Positions 6,612 through 12,940 of a stretch of 13,720 nucleotides of DNA are shown here, piece by piece (position 1 is the first letter of the stretch; every line of letters starts with the position of its first letter). The notes under the pieces were generated by a model. That model saw nothing but the letters and a program-made list of their open reading frames with translations, was not told the DNA's origin and made no database searches. Both the position numbers and the translations under genes were made by a program. The stretch covers positions 1 through 13,720 of the forward strand of contig DASREA010000080.1 of assembly GCA_035652315.1 (NCBI GenBank), given 5' to 3'. The stretch is from CANKHA01 sp035652315 (GTDB taxonomy: Bacteria; Pseudomonadota; Alphaproteobacteria; Rhizobiales; Xanthobacteraceae).

Positions 6612-7393
6612 GCCTGGAGCTGTCTGGCGTCTCCGCCGGCTATGGTGGCATGGACGTGATCCGTGACATTGCCCTTGAAGTCCGCGCCGGCGAGATCGTC
6701 GCACTGGTGGGGGCGAATGGCGCGGGCAAATCGACGCTGCTCAAGACGATTTCCGGGATCATCCCCACGCGCACGGGCTGCATCCTTTTCGAAGGCGAGC
6801 GCATCGAAGCGCTGCCCACCGCGGCGCGAATGCGGCGCGGGATCGCGCAGGTTCCGGAAGGCCGGCAGATCTTTGCGTCGTTAACGGTCTCGGAAAATCT
6901 CGAGCTCGGCGCCTATATTCACGGTCGTGACACTGACGAGATCAAGGCGCGCCGGGACGAGATCGTTGCGCAATTCCCCGCTTTGGGCGAGCGCCTCTCA
7001 GAGATCGCAGGCAATCTCTCCGGCGGCCAGCAGCAGATGCTCGCGATCGGCCGCGGGCTGATGTCGCGGCCCAAACTGCTTATGCTCGACGAGCCCTCGC
7101 TCGGGCTCGCGCCGCGGCTTGTCACGCAGATTTTCGAGATGATCGTCGCGCTGCGGGCGAAGGGGTTGGCGGTCCTGTTGTCCGAGCAGAACGCGCAGCT
7201 CAGCCTTGCCATCGCCGACCGCGGCTATGTGATCGAGAACGGCCGCGTTGCCTTGAGCGGCGCGGGACCTGAATTGCTGCAATCGAAAGACGTCGCCGAC
7301 CGCTATCTCGGCGTCGGCACCCAGTTCGCCGCGGCAGCGGGCACCGAGACAAATCTCTCCAAACGTCTGCGCAGCCTCACGCGTGGCGATTGA
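6608..7393 (+). CDS. livF: Liv-type ABC transporter ATP-binding protein LivF
   Basis: The second ATPase of the importer, 261 residues, pairing with LivG. Motifs seen: Walker A GANGAGKS (35-42), LivF-specific PEGRQIF (83-89), canonical signature LSGGQQQ (137-143), Walker B LLMLDEPSLGLAP, and LSEQN (192-196), where the switch position carries glutamine as is normal for LivF. The family usually ends soon after the YLGV found here at 233-236. This protein continues about 25 residues with an alanine-rich then basic tail (KRLRSLTRGD). The start overlaps the livG stop as ATGA. The gene ends 26 bases from the end of convergent leuC, with no convincing terminator between. Confidence 0.94.
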   Translation: MSLELSGVSAGYGGMDVIRDIALEVRAGEIVALVGANGAGKSTLLKTISGIIPTRTGCILFEGERIEALPTAARMRRGIAQVPEGRQIFASLTVSENLELGAYIHGRDTDEIKARRDEIVAQFPALGERLSEIAGNLSGGQQQMLAIGRGLMSRPKLLMLDEPSLGLAPRLVTQIFEMIVALRAKGLAVLLSEQNAQLSLAIADRGYVIENGRVALSGAGPELLQSKDVADRYLGVGTQFAAAAGTETNLSKRLRSLTRGD

Positions 7394-7419
7394 CGCGGGG
7401 GCGAAAGCCGGCGCCGCCG

Positions 7420-8826
7420 CTATTTCCATTCCCGCACGTCGACGAAATGCCCGGCGATCGCCGCCGCCGCGGCCATCGCCGGCGACACCAGATGGGTGCG
7501 GCCCTTGTAGCCCTGCCGCCCCTCAAAGTTGCGGTTCGAGGTCGAGGCGCAGCGCTCGCCCGGTGCCAGCTTGTCCGGGTTCATCGCGAGGCACATCGAG
7601 CAGCCGGGCTCGCGCCAGTCGAAGCCGGCCTTGACGAAAATCTTGTCGAGGCCTTCGGCTTCCGCCTGCTGCTTCACCAGGCCCGAGCCGGGCACGATCA
7701 TCGCTGTGAGATTGGCATTGACGTTCTTGCCGGCGACGACCCGCGCGACCTCGCGCAAATCCTCGATGCGCGCATTGGTGCAGGAGCCGATGAAGATGCG
7801 GTCGAGCTTGATGTCGGTGATCTTCTCGCCGCCCTTCAGCCCCATGTATTCGAGCGAGCGTTCCGCGGCCCGGCGCTTGTGCTCGTCGGCGATTTCCGAC
7901 GGCACCGGTACGCGGCCGGTGACGGACACCACCTGCTCGGGACTCGTGCCCCAAGTGACCAGTGGCGGCAGTTTCGCGGCATCGAGCCTGATCTCGCGGT
8001 CGAAATGCGCGCCCGCGTCGGTGGGCAGCGCTTCCCAGTAACGCATCGCCGCGTCCCACGCCGCGCCTTTCGGGGCTTTCGGCCGCCCCTTCAAATAGGC
8101 GTATGTTTTCTCGTCCGGCGCGATCAAGCCGGCCTTGGCGCCGCCTTCCACCGACATGTTGCAGATGGTCATGCGGCCTTCCATCGACAGCGAACGGATT
8201 GCCTCACCGGCATATTCCAAGGCAAAGCCGGTGCCGCCGGCGGTGCCGATCTCGCCGATGATGGCAAGAATGATGTCCTTCGCGGTCACGCCGGGCGGCA
8301 ATTTGCCGTCGACAATGGCGCGCATGTTCTTCGATTTCGTTTGCAGCAGCGTTTGCGTCGCCAGCACGTGCTCGACTTCCGAGGTGCCGATGCCGTAGGC
8401 GAGCGCGCCGAAAGCGCCGTGGGTGGCGGTGTGGCTGTCGCCGCAGACGATGGTGGTGCCGGGCAAAGTGAAGCCCTGCTCGGGGCCAATGATGTGGACG
8501 ATGCCCTGGCGCTTGTCGAACTCATTGAAATATTCGACGCCGAAATCCCTGGCGTTCTCCGCCAACGTCTTGATCTGCTCGGCGCTTTCCGGATCGGGAT
8601 TGGGTTGGCTACGGTCCGACGTCGGCACGTTGTGGTCGACCACGGCCAGCGTCTTGTCCGGTGCATGCACCTTGCGGCCCGTCGAGCGCAGCCCCTCGAA
8701 AGCCTGCGGGCTCGTCACCTCATGCACAAGATGGCGGTCGATATAGATCAGGCAAGTGCCGTCCGGCTGCTGATCGACCACATGATCGTCCCAGATCTTG
8801 TCGTAGAGGGTCCGCGGCTTCGCCAT
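7420..8826 (-). CDS. leuC: 3-isopropylmalate dehydratase large subunit
   Basis: Large, iron-sulfur subunit of isopropylmalate isomerase, acting with LeuD in the leucine pathway in the cytoplasm. It is 468 residues, the normal length. The three [4Fe-4S] cysteines are visible as C349 in IGSCTNARI and C409 and C412 in EPGCSMCLAMNPD. Other aconitase-family signatures are VVDHNVPT (62-69), CGDSHTATHGAFGALAYGIGTSEVEHVLATQTL (128-160) and STSNRNFEGRQG (428-439). AGGAAG lies about 9 bases upstream of the ATG. It sits downstream of the rplS terminator, so it is probably a separate transcript from the ffh-rplS operon. Identification is secure. Confidence 0.98.
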   Translation of the reverse strand: MAKPRTLYDKIWDDHVVDQQPDGTCLIYIDRHLVHEVTSPQAFEGLRSTGRKVHAPDKTLAVVDHNVPTSDRSQPNPDPESAEQIKTLAENARDFGVEYFNEFDKRQGIVHIIGPEQGFTLPGTTIVCGDSHTATHGAFGALAYGIGTSEVEHVLATQTLLQTKSKNMRAIVDGKLPPGVTAKDIILAIIGEIGTAGGTGFALEYAGEAIRSLSMEGRMTICNMSVEGGAKAGLIAPDEKTYAYLKGRPKAPKGAAWDAAMRYWEALPTDAGAHFDREIRLDAAKLPPLVTWGTSPEQVVSVTGRVPVPSEIADEHKRRAAERSLEYMGLKGGEKITDIKLDRIFIGSCTNARIEDLREVARVVAGKNVNANLTAMIVPGSGLVKQQAEAEGLDKIFVKAGFDWREPGCSMCLAMNPDKLAPGERCASTSNRNFEGRQGYKGRTHLVSPAMAAAAAIAGHFVDVREWK

Positions 8827-8844
8827 AACACTCGCTTCCTGTCG

Positions 8845-8873
8845 GATATCGCTTCTCGTTTTTAACTAGACAA
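8845..8873 (-). promoter_or_regulatory. Possible leuC promoter
   Basis: On the minus strand TTGTCT (8868-8873) and GATATC (8845-8850) are separated by exactly 17 bases, a fair sigma70-type pair. The -35 part overlaps the T-rich tail of the rplS terminator. The implied transcript would begin around the leuC ribosome binding site, leaving almost no leader, so the call is weak. Confidence 0.25.
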
Positions 8874-8901
8874 ACAAATGGCCGGGATAAGGCCCGGCCA
8901 T
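8871..8901 (-). terminator. Intrinsic terminator of the ffh-rplS operon
   Basis: On the minus strand a perfect 9-bp stem ATGGCCGGG/CCCGGCCAT (8893-8901 with 8878-8886) with a 6-base loop is followed by the T-rich tract TTGTTTG (8877-8871). It lies 30 bases after the rplS stop. This is the best intrinsic terminator in the window and separates rplS from leuC. Confidence 0.8.
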
Positions 8902-8930
8902 GACGTAGCAGCCATCGGTGGCCGGAAACT

Positions 8931-9338
8931 TTACTCCGCCGCGGCCGGCTCGTTGGCCGCGTTGGAGTCGCCTTCGACTTTGCTGGCCCGCTCGGTAATT
9001 CGCGCCGACTTACCGCGCCGCCCGCGCAGATAATAGAGCTTGGCGCGGCGCACGTCGCCGCGGCGCACCACCTTGATCGAATCCACCATGGGCGAATAGA
9101 GCGGAAACACGCGCTCGACCCCTTCGCCGTAGGAAATCTTTCGCACGGTGAAGTTCTCGTTCAGGCCCGAGCCGGAGCGGCCAATGCAGACACCCTCGTA
9201 GGTCTGCACGCGGGTGCGCTCGCCTTCGATCACCTTGACGTTAACCTGCAGCGTATCGCCCGGCTGGAATTGCGGAATTTCCTTGCCGGCGGACAGCTTC
9301 GCCATCTGCTCGTTTTCAAGCTCTTTGATCAAATTCAT
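8931..9338 (-). CDS. rplS: 50S ribosomal protein L19 (bL19)
   Basis: A large-subunit ribosomal protein at the 30S-50S interface. It is 135 residues; the core (about 1-115) has PQFQPGDTLQVNVKV, ERTRVQTYEGVCIGR, NENFTVRKISYGEGVERVFPLYSP and RRAKLYYLRGRRGKSARI, all typical of bL19. A tail of about 20 residues, acidic and alanine-rich (EGDSNAANEPAAAE), follows, as is common in alphaproteobacteria. The ATG is preceded by GGAGAA at good spacing. It is the last gene of the ffh-rpsP-rimM-trmD-rplS operon, 93 bases after trmD, and is followed by a clear terminator. Confidence 0.98.
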   Translation of the reverse strand: MNLIKELENEQMAKLSAGKEIPQFQPGDTLQVNVKVIEGERTRVQTYEGVCIGRSGSGLNENFTVRKISYGEGVERVFPLYSPMVDSIKVVRRGDVRRAKLYYLRGRRGKSARITERASKVEGDSNAANEPAAAE

Positions 9339-9398
9339 GGGAATTCTCCGTCCGCTGCGCCAAGCCCGGCGCGCGATTTCACCGCTAACTGTCTGGGT

Positions 9399-9425
9399 CG
9401 GCGCCGCTTCTACGCCATGGCGCCG
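9399..9425 (-). other. GC-rich hairpin in the trmD-rplS gap
   Basis: CGGCGCC (9399-9405) and GGCGCCG (9419-9425) form a perfect 7-bp stem around a 13-base loop. An overlapping perfect palindrome CGCCATGGCG (9413-9422) could form instead. The trmD stop (9432-9434) is just upstream on the minus strand. There is no T-run. It may be an RNA processing or stabilising element that lets rplS be expressed at a different level from trmD; this role is inferred. Confidence 0.4.
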
Positions 9426-9431
9426 CCTTTG

Positions 9432-10127
9432 TCACCTGCCCTTGCGCGCCAGATAGGCGGCCCAAAGGTCCGGCCGTCGCTCCTGGGTCAGCCGCTCCGC
9501 CTCGGCCCGGCGCCAAGCCTCGATTTTGGCGTGATCGCCGGAGAGCAGCACCTCCGGAATCGCCAGTCCCTCCCACGTCGCTGGCCGCGTGTATTGCCCG
9601 TATTCCAAGAGGCCCGCCGCGAAACTTTCCTCCGCGCCCGAGGCTTCCTTGCCCATGACGCCGGGCAGCAGCCGCACACAGGCATCCAGCAGCGCCATGG
9701 CGGCGATTTCTCCGCCGGAAAGGACATAATCTCCTAGCGAGACTTCTTCCAGATGCCGTGCCGCGATCACGCGCTCGTCCACCCCTTCGAACCGGCCGCA
9801 GACGATCACCGCGCCGGGGCCGCGCGCCAGCGTTTCCACCCGCGCCTGGGTGAGCGGCGCGCCGCGCGGGCTCATCAACAGGCGGGGGCGTTCGTCCCCC
9901 GCCACCGCGTCGATGGCGCGCGCGAGCACATCCGGCTTCAGGACCATGCCCGGACCGCCGCCGGCGGGCGTGTCGTCGACGCTGCGGTGCTTGTCGGTAG
10001 CATAGTCGCGGATGTCGATGGGCTGCAGCGACCATAGTCCTGCGTTCAGCGCCTTGCCCGCGAGGCTGATGCCGAGCGGACCGGGAAACATCTCCGGAAA
10101 AATTGTCAGCACGCTGGCGCGCCACAT
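9432..10127 (-). CDS. trmD: tRNA (guanine-37-N1)-methyltransferase
   Basis: A SPOUT-family enzyme that methylates G37 next to the anticodon using S-adenosylmethionine, preventing +1 frameshifting. It is 231 residues, a normal to slightly short length. It begins MWRASVLTIFPEMFPG. Trefoil-knot and SAM-binding motifs are GGGPGMV (57-62), CGRFEGVDERV (110-120) and GDYVLSGGE (132-140); the C-terminal domain has GLAIPEVLLSGDH (187-199) and RRPDLW. In the segment LLEYGQYTRP (173-182) the position of the catalytic aspartate of E. coli TrmD (LLDxPxYTRP) is glutamate, as I recall for other alphaproteobacteria, and the usual proline is glycine. It starts only 3 bases after the rimM stop, so translation is probably coupled. 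Confidence 0.97.
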   Translation of the reverse strand: MWRASVLTIFPEMFPGPLGISLAGKALNAGLWSLQPIDIRDYATDKHRSVDDTPAGGGPGMVLKPDVLARAIDAVAGDERPRLLMSPRGAPLTQARVETLARGPGAVIVCGRFEGVDERVIAARHLEEVSLGDYVLSGGEIAAMALLDACVRLLPGVMGKEASGAEESFAAGLLEYGQYTRPATWEGLAIPEVLLSGDHAKIEAWRRAEAERLTQERRPDLWAAYLARKGR

Positions 10128-10130
10128 GGC

Positions 10131-10634
10131 CTATTCCGTTTCCACCGGCGGCACGATGACGATGCGCCGGCCTGCAATATCCACCGTCGGCACGGTTGCG
10201 TTGTCGAAGGGCAGCATCACCGTCGCTCCGCCTTGCGCCAGCTGGATTTCCAAAATGTCGCCGGCGCCAAAATTGTGCACCGCTATGACCTTGCCCATTT
10301 CCTTGCCGCTGGTCTCCACGGCGGCAAGGCCTATCAGGTCGGCATGATAAAACTCATTCTCCTGCGGCTCGGGCAACCGCGCGCGCGGCACATAGAGCTT
10401 GACATTAGTCAGCCGCTCGGCGGCATCCCTATCCTCGATGCCGCGCAGCCGGGCCACCAGGTGGCGCTTGGCCAGACGGATTTCCTCGACCTCAAAACGG
10501 CGCGAGCCGTCCTCGGTCTCCAGCGGACCGTAATCGGCAACCGCCAGCGGTTCCGCGGTGAAGCTCCATAAGCGGACTTCGCCGCGGACGCCGTGCGGAG
10601 CGCCGATCTGGGCGACGCAGACGCGTTCGGCCAT
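10131..10634 (-). CDS. rimM: Ribosome maturation factor RimM
   Basis: Assists late assembly of the 30S subunit head and binds ribosomal protein S19. It is 167 residues. The N-terminal RimM domain begins VCVAQIGAPHGVRGEVRLWSFT (residues 5-26). The C-terminal PRC-barrel begins around FYHADLIGLAAVETSGKEMGKVIAV (95-119) and ends DILEIQLAQGGATVMLPFDNATVPTVDIAGRRIVI. The frame stays open upstream through the rpsP region, but the ATG at 10632-10634 gives the correct family start and lies 23 bases after the rpsP stop. The preceding gene rpsP and following gene trmD are its usual operon neighbours. Confidence 0.96.
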   Translation of the reverse strand: MAERVCVAQIGAPHGVRGEVRLWSFTAEPLAVADYGPLETEDGSRRFEVEEIRLAKRHLVARLRGIEDRDAAERLTNVKLYVPRARLPEPQENEFYHADLIGLAAVETSGKEMGKVIAVHNFGAGDILEIQLAQGGATVMLPFDNATVPTVDIAGRRIVIVPPVETE

Positions 10635-10657
10635 CGCGGTCTCGCGAAGCTGACGCG

Positions 10658-11032
10658 TCAGCTCGCGGCCGGAGCCGCAGGCGCCGCCGGCGCGGCGCCG
10701 GCCGCCTTCGCCGCTTCTTCGGCCTTGGCCTTGCGTTCCTTGCGTGGCACCGCCTTTTCCGGATTGTTGCGCTTGGGCCGCTTCATGACGCCGGCCTCGT
10801 CGAGAAAGCGCAGCACACGGTCGCTCGGCAGCGCGCCCTTGGCGAGCCATGCCTTCACCTTGTCGAGGTCGAGCTTGAGCCGCTCCTTGTTGTCCTTGGG
10901 CAGCAGCGGATTGAAAAAGCCGAGCCGCTCGATGAAGCGGCCGTCGCGCGGCGAGCGCGAGTCGGCGACGACGATATGATAAAAGGGCCGCTTCTTGGTG
11001 CCCGCGCGGGCCATACGGATTTTCAGAGACAT
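10658..11032 (-). CDS. rpsP: 30S ribosomal protein S16 (bS16)
   Basis: A small-subunit assembly protein. It is 124 residues: the conserved S16 domain covers about 1-85 (MSLKIRMARAGTKKRPFYHIVVADSRSPRDGRFIERLGFFNP at the start, with DRVLRFLDEAG near the end). A lysine-rich stretch and an alanine/proline tail (GAAPAAPAAPAAS) follow, beyond the roughly 80-90 residues of the core family; such tails are common in alphaproteobacteria. AAAGGA precedes the ATG at suitable spacing. It lies 35 bases after ffh and starts the conserved rpsP-rimM-trmD-rplS order. Confidence 0.98.
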   Translation of the reverse strand: MSLKIRMARAGTKKRPFYHIVVADSRSPRDGRFIERLGFFNPLLPKDNKERLKLDLDKVKAWLAKGALPSDRVLRFLDEAGVMKRPKRNNPEKAVPRKERKAKAEEAAKAAGAAPAAPAAPAAS

Positions 11033-11067
11033 GCATTTTCCTTTCGGTTAGTGACTCGCGTTGATCG

Positions 11068-12597
11068 TTATTTTTTCTTCCCGAAGCCGGGAATTCCGAG
11101 ACCGGGTGGCGGCTTGCCGCCAAGGCCGGGAAGTCCGCCCGGCACGCCGGGGAAATTCGGCGGCAGGCTGGGCATAGTCGGCGGTAGTCCGCCGGCGCCG
11201 CCCGCCATTTTCTTCGCAAGCTCCGCCATCTGTTCCGGCGACGGCGCGCCGCCACCCATGCCGAGCATGCTGGCGAGTCCGGCCATCGGCCCGCGCTTGG
11301 CGCTGCCCATGGCTTTCATCATGTCGGCCATGCCGCGGTGCATTTTCAGCAGACGGTTGAGATCCTCGACGCGCGTGCCGGAGCCGGCGGCGATGCGCTT
11401 CTTGCGGCTGGCTTTGAGGATGTCGGGATTGCGCCGCTCCTGCGGCGTCATGGAATCGATCATCGCCTTCTGCCGTTTGAGCAGGCTGTCGTCGACATTG
11501 GCGTTCGCCATCTGGCTTTTTACCTTGGCAATGCCGGGCAGCATGCCCATCAGGCCGCCGATGCCGCCCATCCGTGTCATCTGATCGAGCTGCTCGCGCA
11601 GGTCGTTGAGATCGAAGGCGCCCTTGCGCATGCGCTCGGCGGTGCGCGCGGCGCGCTCGGCGTCGATATTCGCCGCCGCCTTCTCCACCAGCGAGACGAT
11701 ATCGCCCATGCCGAGGATGCGGCCGGCGATGCGCGCGGGATCGAAATCCTCCAGCGCATCCATCTTCTCGCCGGTGCCGATCAGTTTGATCGGCTGGCCG
11801 GTGACCGCGCGCATCGACAAAGCCGCGCCGCCGCGGCCGTCGCCGTCGATGCGGGTGAGCACGATGCCGGTCAGGCCAACGCGCTCGTTGAAGGCGCGCG
11901 CCAGATTGACCGCGTCCTGGCCGGTGAGCGCATCGGCGACGAGCAGAACCTCATGCGGACCGGCGGCGCGCTTGACCTCGGCGGCTTCCGCCATCATCGC
12001 GTCATCGAGCGTGGTGCGGCCGGCGGTATCGAGCAAAACGATGTCGTAGCCGCCGAGCCGTCCGGCTTCGAGCGCACGCTTTGCGATCTGCGGCGGTTGC
12101 TGTCCTTGCACCACCGGCAACGTCTCAACTCCGACCTCGCGGCCGAGCACCGCAAGCTGTTCCATGGCGGCGGGGCGGCGCACGTCGAGCGAGGCCATCA
12201 GCACGCGGCGCTTCAGACGCTCGGTGATCCTTTTCGCGAGTTTGGCCGTCGTCGTGGTTTTGCCGGAGCCCTGCAGGCCGACCATCATGATGGGGATGGG
12301 CGCCGGCGCATTGAGATCAATGCCTTGCCCCTGCGCGCCCAACGTTTCCACGAGCTGATCGTGGACGATCTTTACCACCATCTGTCCCGGCGTCACCGAT
12401 TTGATGACCTCGATGCCGACCGCGCGCGCGCGCACCTTCTCCACGAAGTCACGTGCCACGTCGACCGCGACATCGGCCTCCAGCAACGCGCGGCGCACCT
12501 CGCGCAGCGCGGCGTCGACGTCGGCCGCCGACAGCGCGCCGCGCCGGGTCAGACGGTCGAGAATGCCGCCAAGTTTTTCCGACAACGAATCGAACAT
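11068..12597 (-). CDS. ffh: Signal recognition particle GTPase Ffh (SRP54)
   Basis: The protein subunit of bacterial SRP. It binds 4.5S RNA and signal sequences and docks with FtsY to deliver inner-membrane proteins. It is 509 residues, somewhat longer than the ~450 typical of E. coli-type Ffh. An N domain (about 1-90, ALLEADVAVDVARDF) precedes the G domain with G1 GLQGSGKTT (107-115), DVRRPAA (138-144), DTAGR (190-194), TRID (248-251; the alphaproteobacterial form of TKxD) and GDGRGGAAL. The methionine-rich M domain starts about 325, with the RNA-binding region around NPDILKASRKKRIAAGSGT. The last ~65 residues are a glycine/proline/methionine-rich tail ending FGKKK. Its ribosome binding site abuts a palindromic repeat, and a candidate promoter lies about 270 bases upstream. 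Confidence 0.98.
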   Translation of the reverse strand: MFDSLSEKLGGILDRLTRRGALSAADVDAALREVRRALLEADVAVDVARDFVEKVRARAVGIEVIKSVTPGQMVVKIVHDQLVETLGAQGQGIDLNAPAPIPIMMVGLQGSGKTTTTAKLAKRITERLKRRVLMASLDVRRPAAMEQLAVLGREVGVETLPVVQGQQPPQIAKRALEAGRLGGYDIVLLDTAGRTTLDDAMMAEAAEVKRAAGPHEVLLVADALTGQDAVNLARAFNERVGLTGIVLTRIDGDGRGGAALSMRAVTGQPIKLIGTGEKMDALEDFDPARIAGRILGMGDIVSLVEKAAANIDAERAARTAERMRKGAFDLNDLREQLDQMTRMGGIGGLMGMLPGIAKVKSQMANANVDDSLLKRQKAMIDSMTPQERRNPDILKASRKKRIAAGSGTRVEDLNRLLKMHRGMADMMKAMGSAKRGPMAGLASMLGMGGGAPSPEQMAELAKKMAGGAGGLPPTMPSLPPNFPGVPGGLPGLGGKPPPGLGIPGFGKKK

Positions 12598-12609
12598 TCA
12601 TCTTTCTTC

Positions 12610-12748
12610 CTTCACCTCTCCCATAGGGAGAGGTCGGATCGCGAAGCGATCCGGGTGAGGGGTTACACCCTCTCGATTCAGTTACCCCCTCACCCGATCC
12701 TCAGGCTTCGCCTTCGGATCGACCTCTCCCCACAGGGGAGAGGTGAAG
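12610..12748. repeat. Composite palindromic repeat in the ffh leader
   Basis: A nest of inverted repeats spans this ~140-base element. The outermost arms CTTCACCTCTCCC (12610-12622) and GGGAGAGGTGAAG (12736-12748) are perfect complements over 13 bp. Local hairpins are 12614-12622/12626-12634 (9 bp, loop ATA), 12635-12642/12646-12653 (8 bp, loop GAA), 12695-12700/12716-12721 (6 bp) and 12722-12731/12735-12744 (10 bp, loop ACA). A central pair GGGTGAGGGG (12653-12662) and CCCCTCACCC (12686-12695) closes the middle. The pattern matches the palindromic repeats scattered between genes in Bradyrhizobium-like genomes. It carries no open reading frame or transposase. Confidence 0.85.
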
Positions 12749-12865
12749 AAAGGGCCTCAAAACAGTTTCACGCCCGAGGGCGCATCGCGCTGTCGGGCGG
12801 GGACCTCCGGCCTCGCAGGACCGGTCGGCGGCTCAGCTATCACATCTCTTGCGAGAGCGCGGGGA

Positions 12866-12894
12866 ACCTAGACGGACCGGGTTAGCAAAGTCAA
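12866..12894 (-). promoter_or_regulatory. Likely ffh promoter
   Basis: On the minus strand TTGACT (12889-12894) and CTAGGT (12866-12871) are spaced by exactly 17 bases, close to the alphaproteobacterial sigma70 pattern (TTGAC, 17, CTATAT-like). Transcription would begin near 12858, giving a leader of about 260 bases that includes the palindromic repeat. The rest of the 343-base interval 12598-12940 holds no gene that I can support: 12749-12860 is GC-rich with only small hairpins, and 12895-12940 is the upstream region of the membrane-protein gene. Confidence 0.5.
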
Positions 12895-12940
12895 CCGGCA
12901 CACCATAAAATGCGGCTTCCAGGGGCGCGGGGGCTCAGAA

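Noticed and set aside
7400..7409. GGC-GAAA-GCC as a terminator between livF and leuC
   Set aside because: The stem is only 3 bp with no T-run on either strand.
7390..8865. 491-residue plus-strand open frame opposite leuC
   Set aside because: It mirrors leuC almost exactly and has the same Arg/His/Asp-rich composition of an antisense shadow.
10131..11255. RimM reading frame extended upstream through rpsP (374 codons)
   Set aside because: The added part is an out-of-frame reading of rpsP; the internal ATG at 10634 gives the correct family start.
12610..12748. CRISPR-like repeat-spacer pattern in the ffh leader
   Set aside because: The repeated units are inverted arms of one palindrome, not direct repeats with regular spacers, and no cas gene is nearby.
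12749..12860. Possible 4.5S RNA or other small RNA gene near ffh
   Set aside because: I looked for the conserved GGAAGCAGCC-type SRP RNA apical sequence and a long closing stem and saw neither; only short hairpins are present.
11338..12885. 515-residue plus-strand open frame opposite ffh, running through the palindromic repeat
   Set aside because: Antisense to ffh; no recognisable domain, and reading through a non-coding repeat argues against a real gene.
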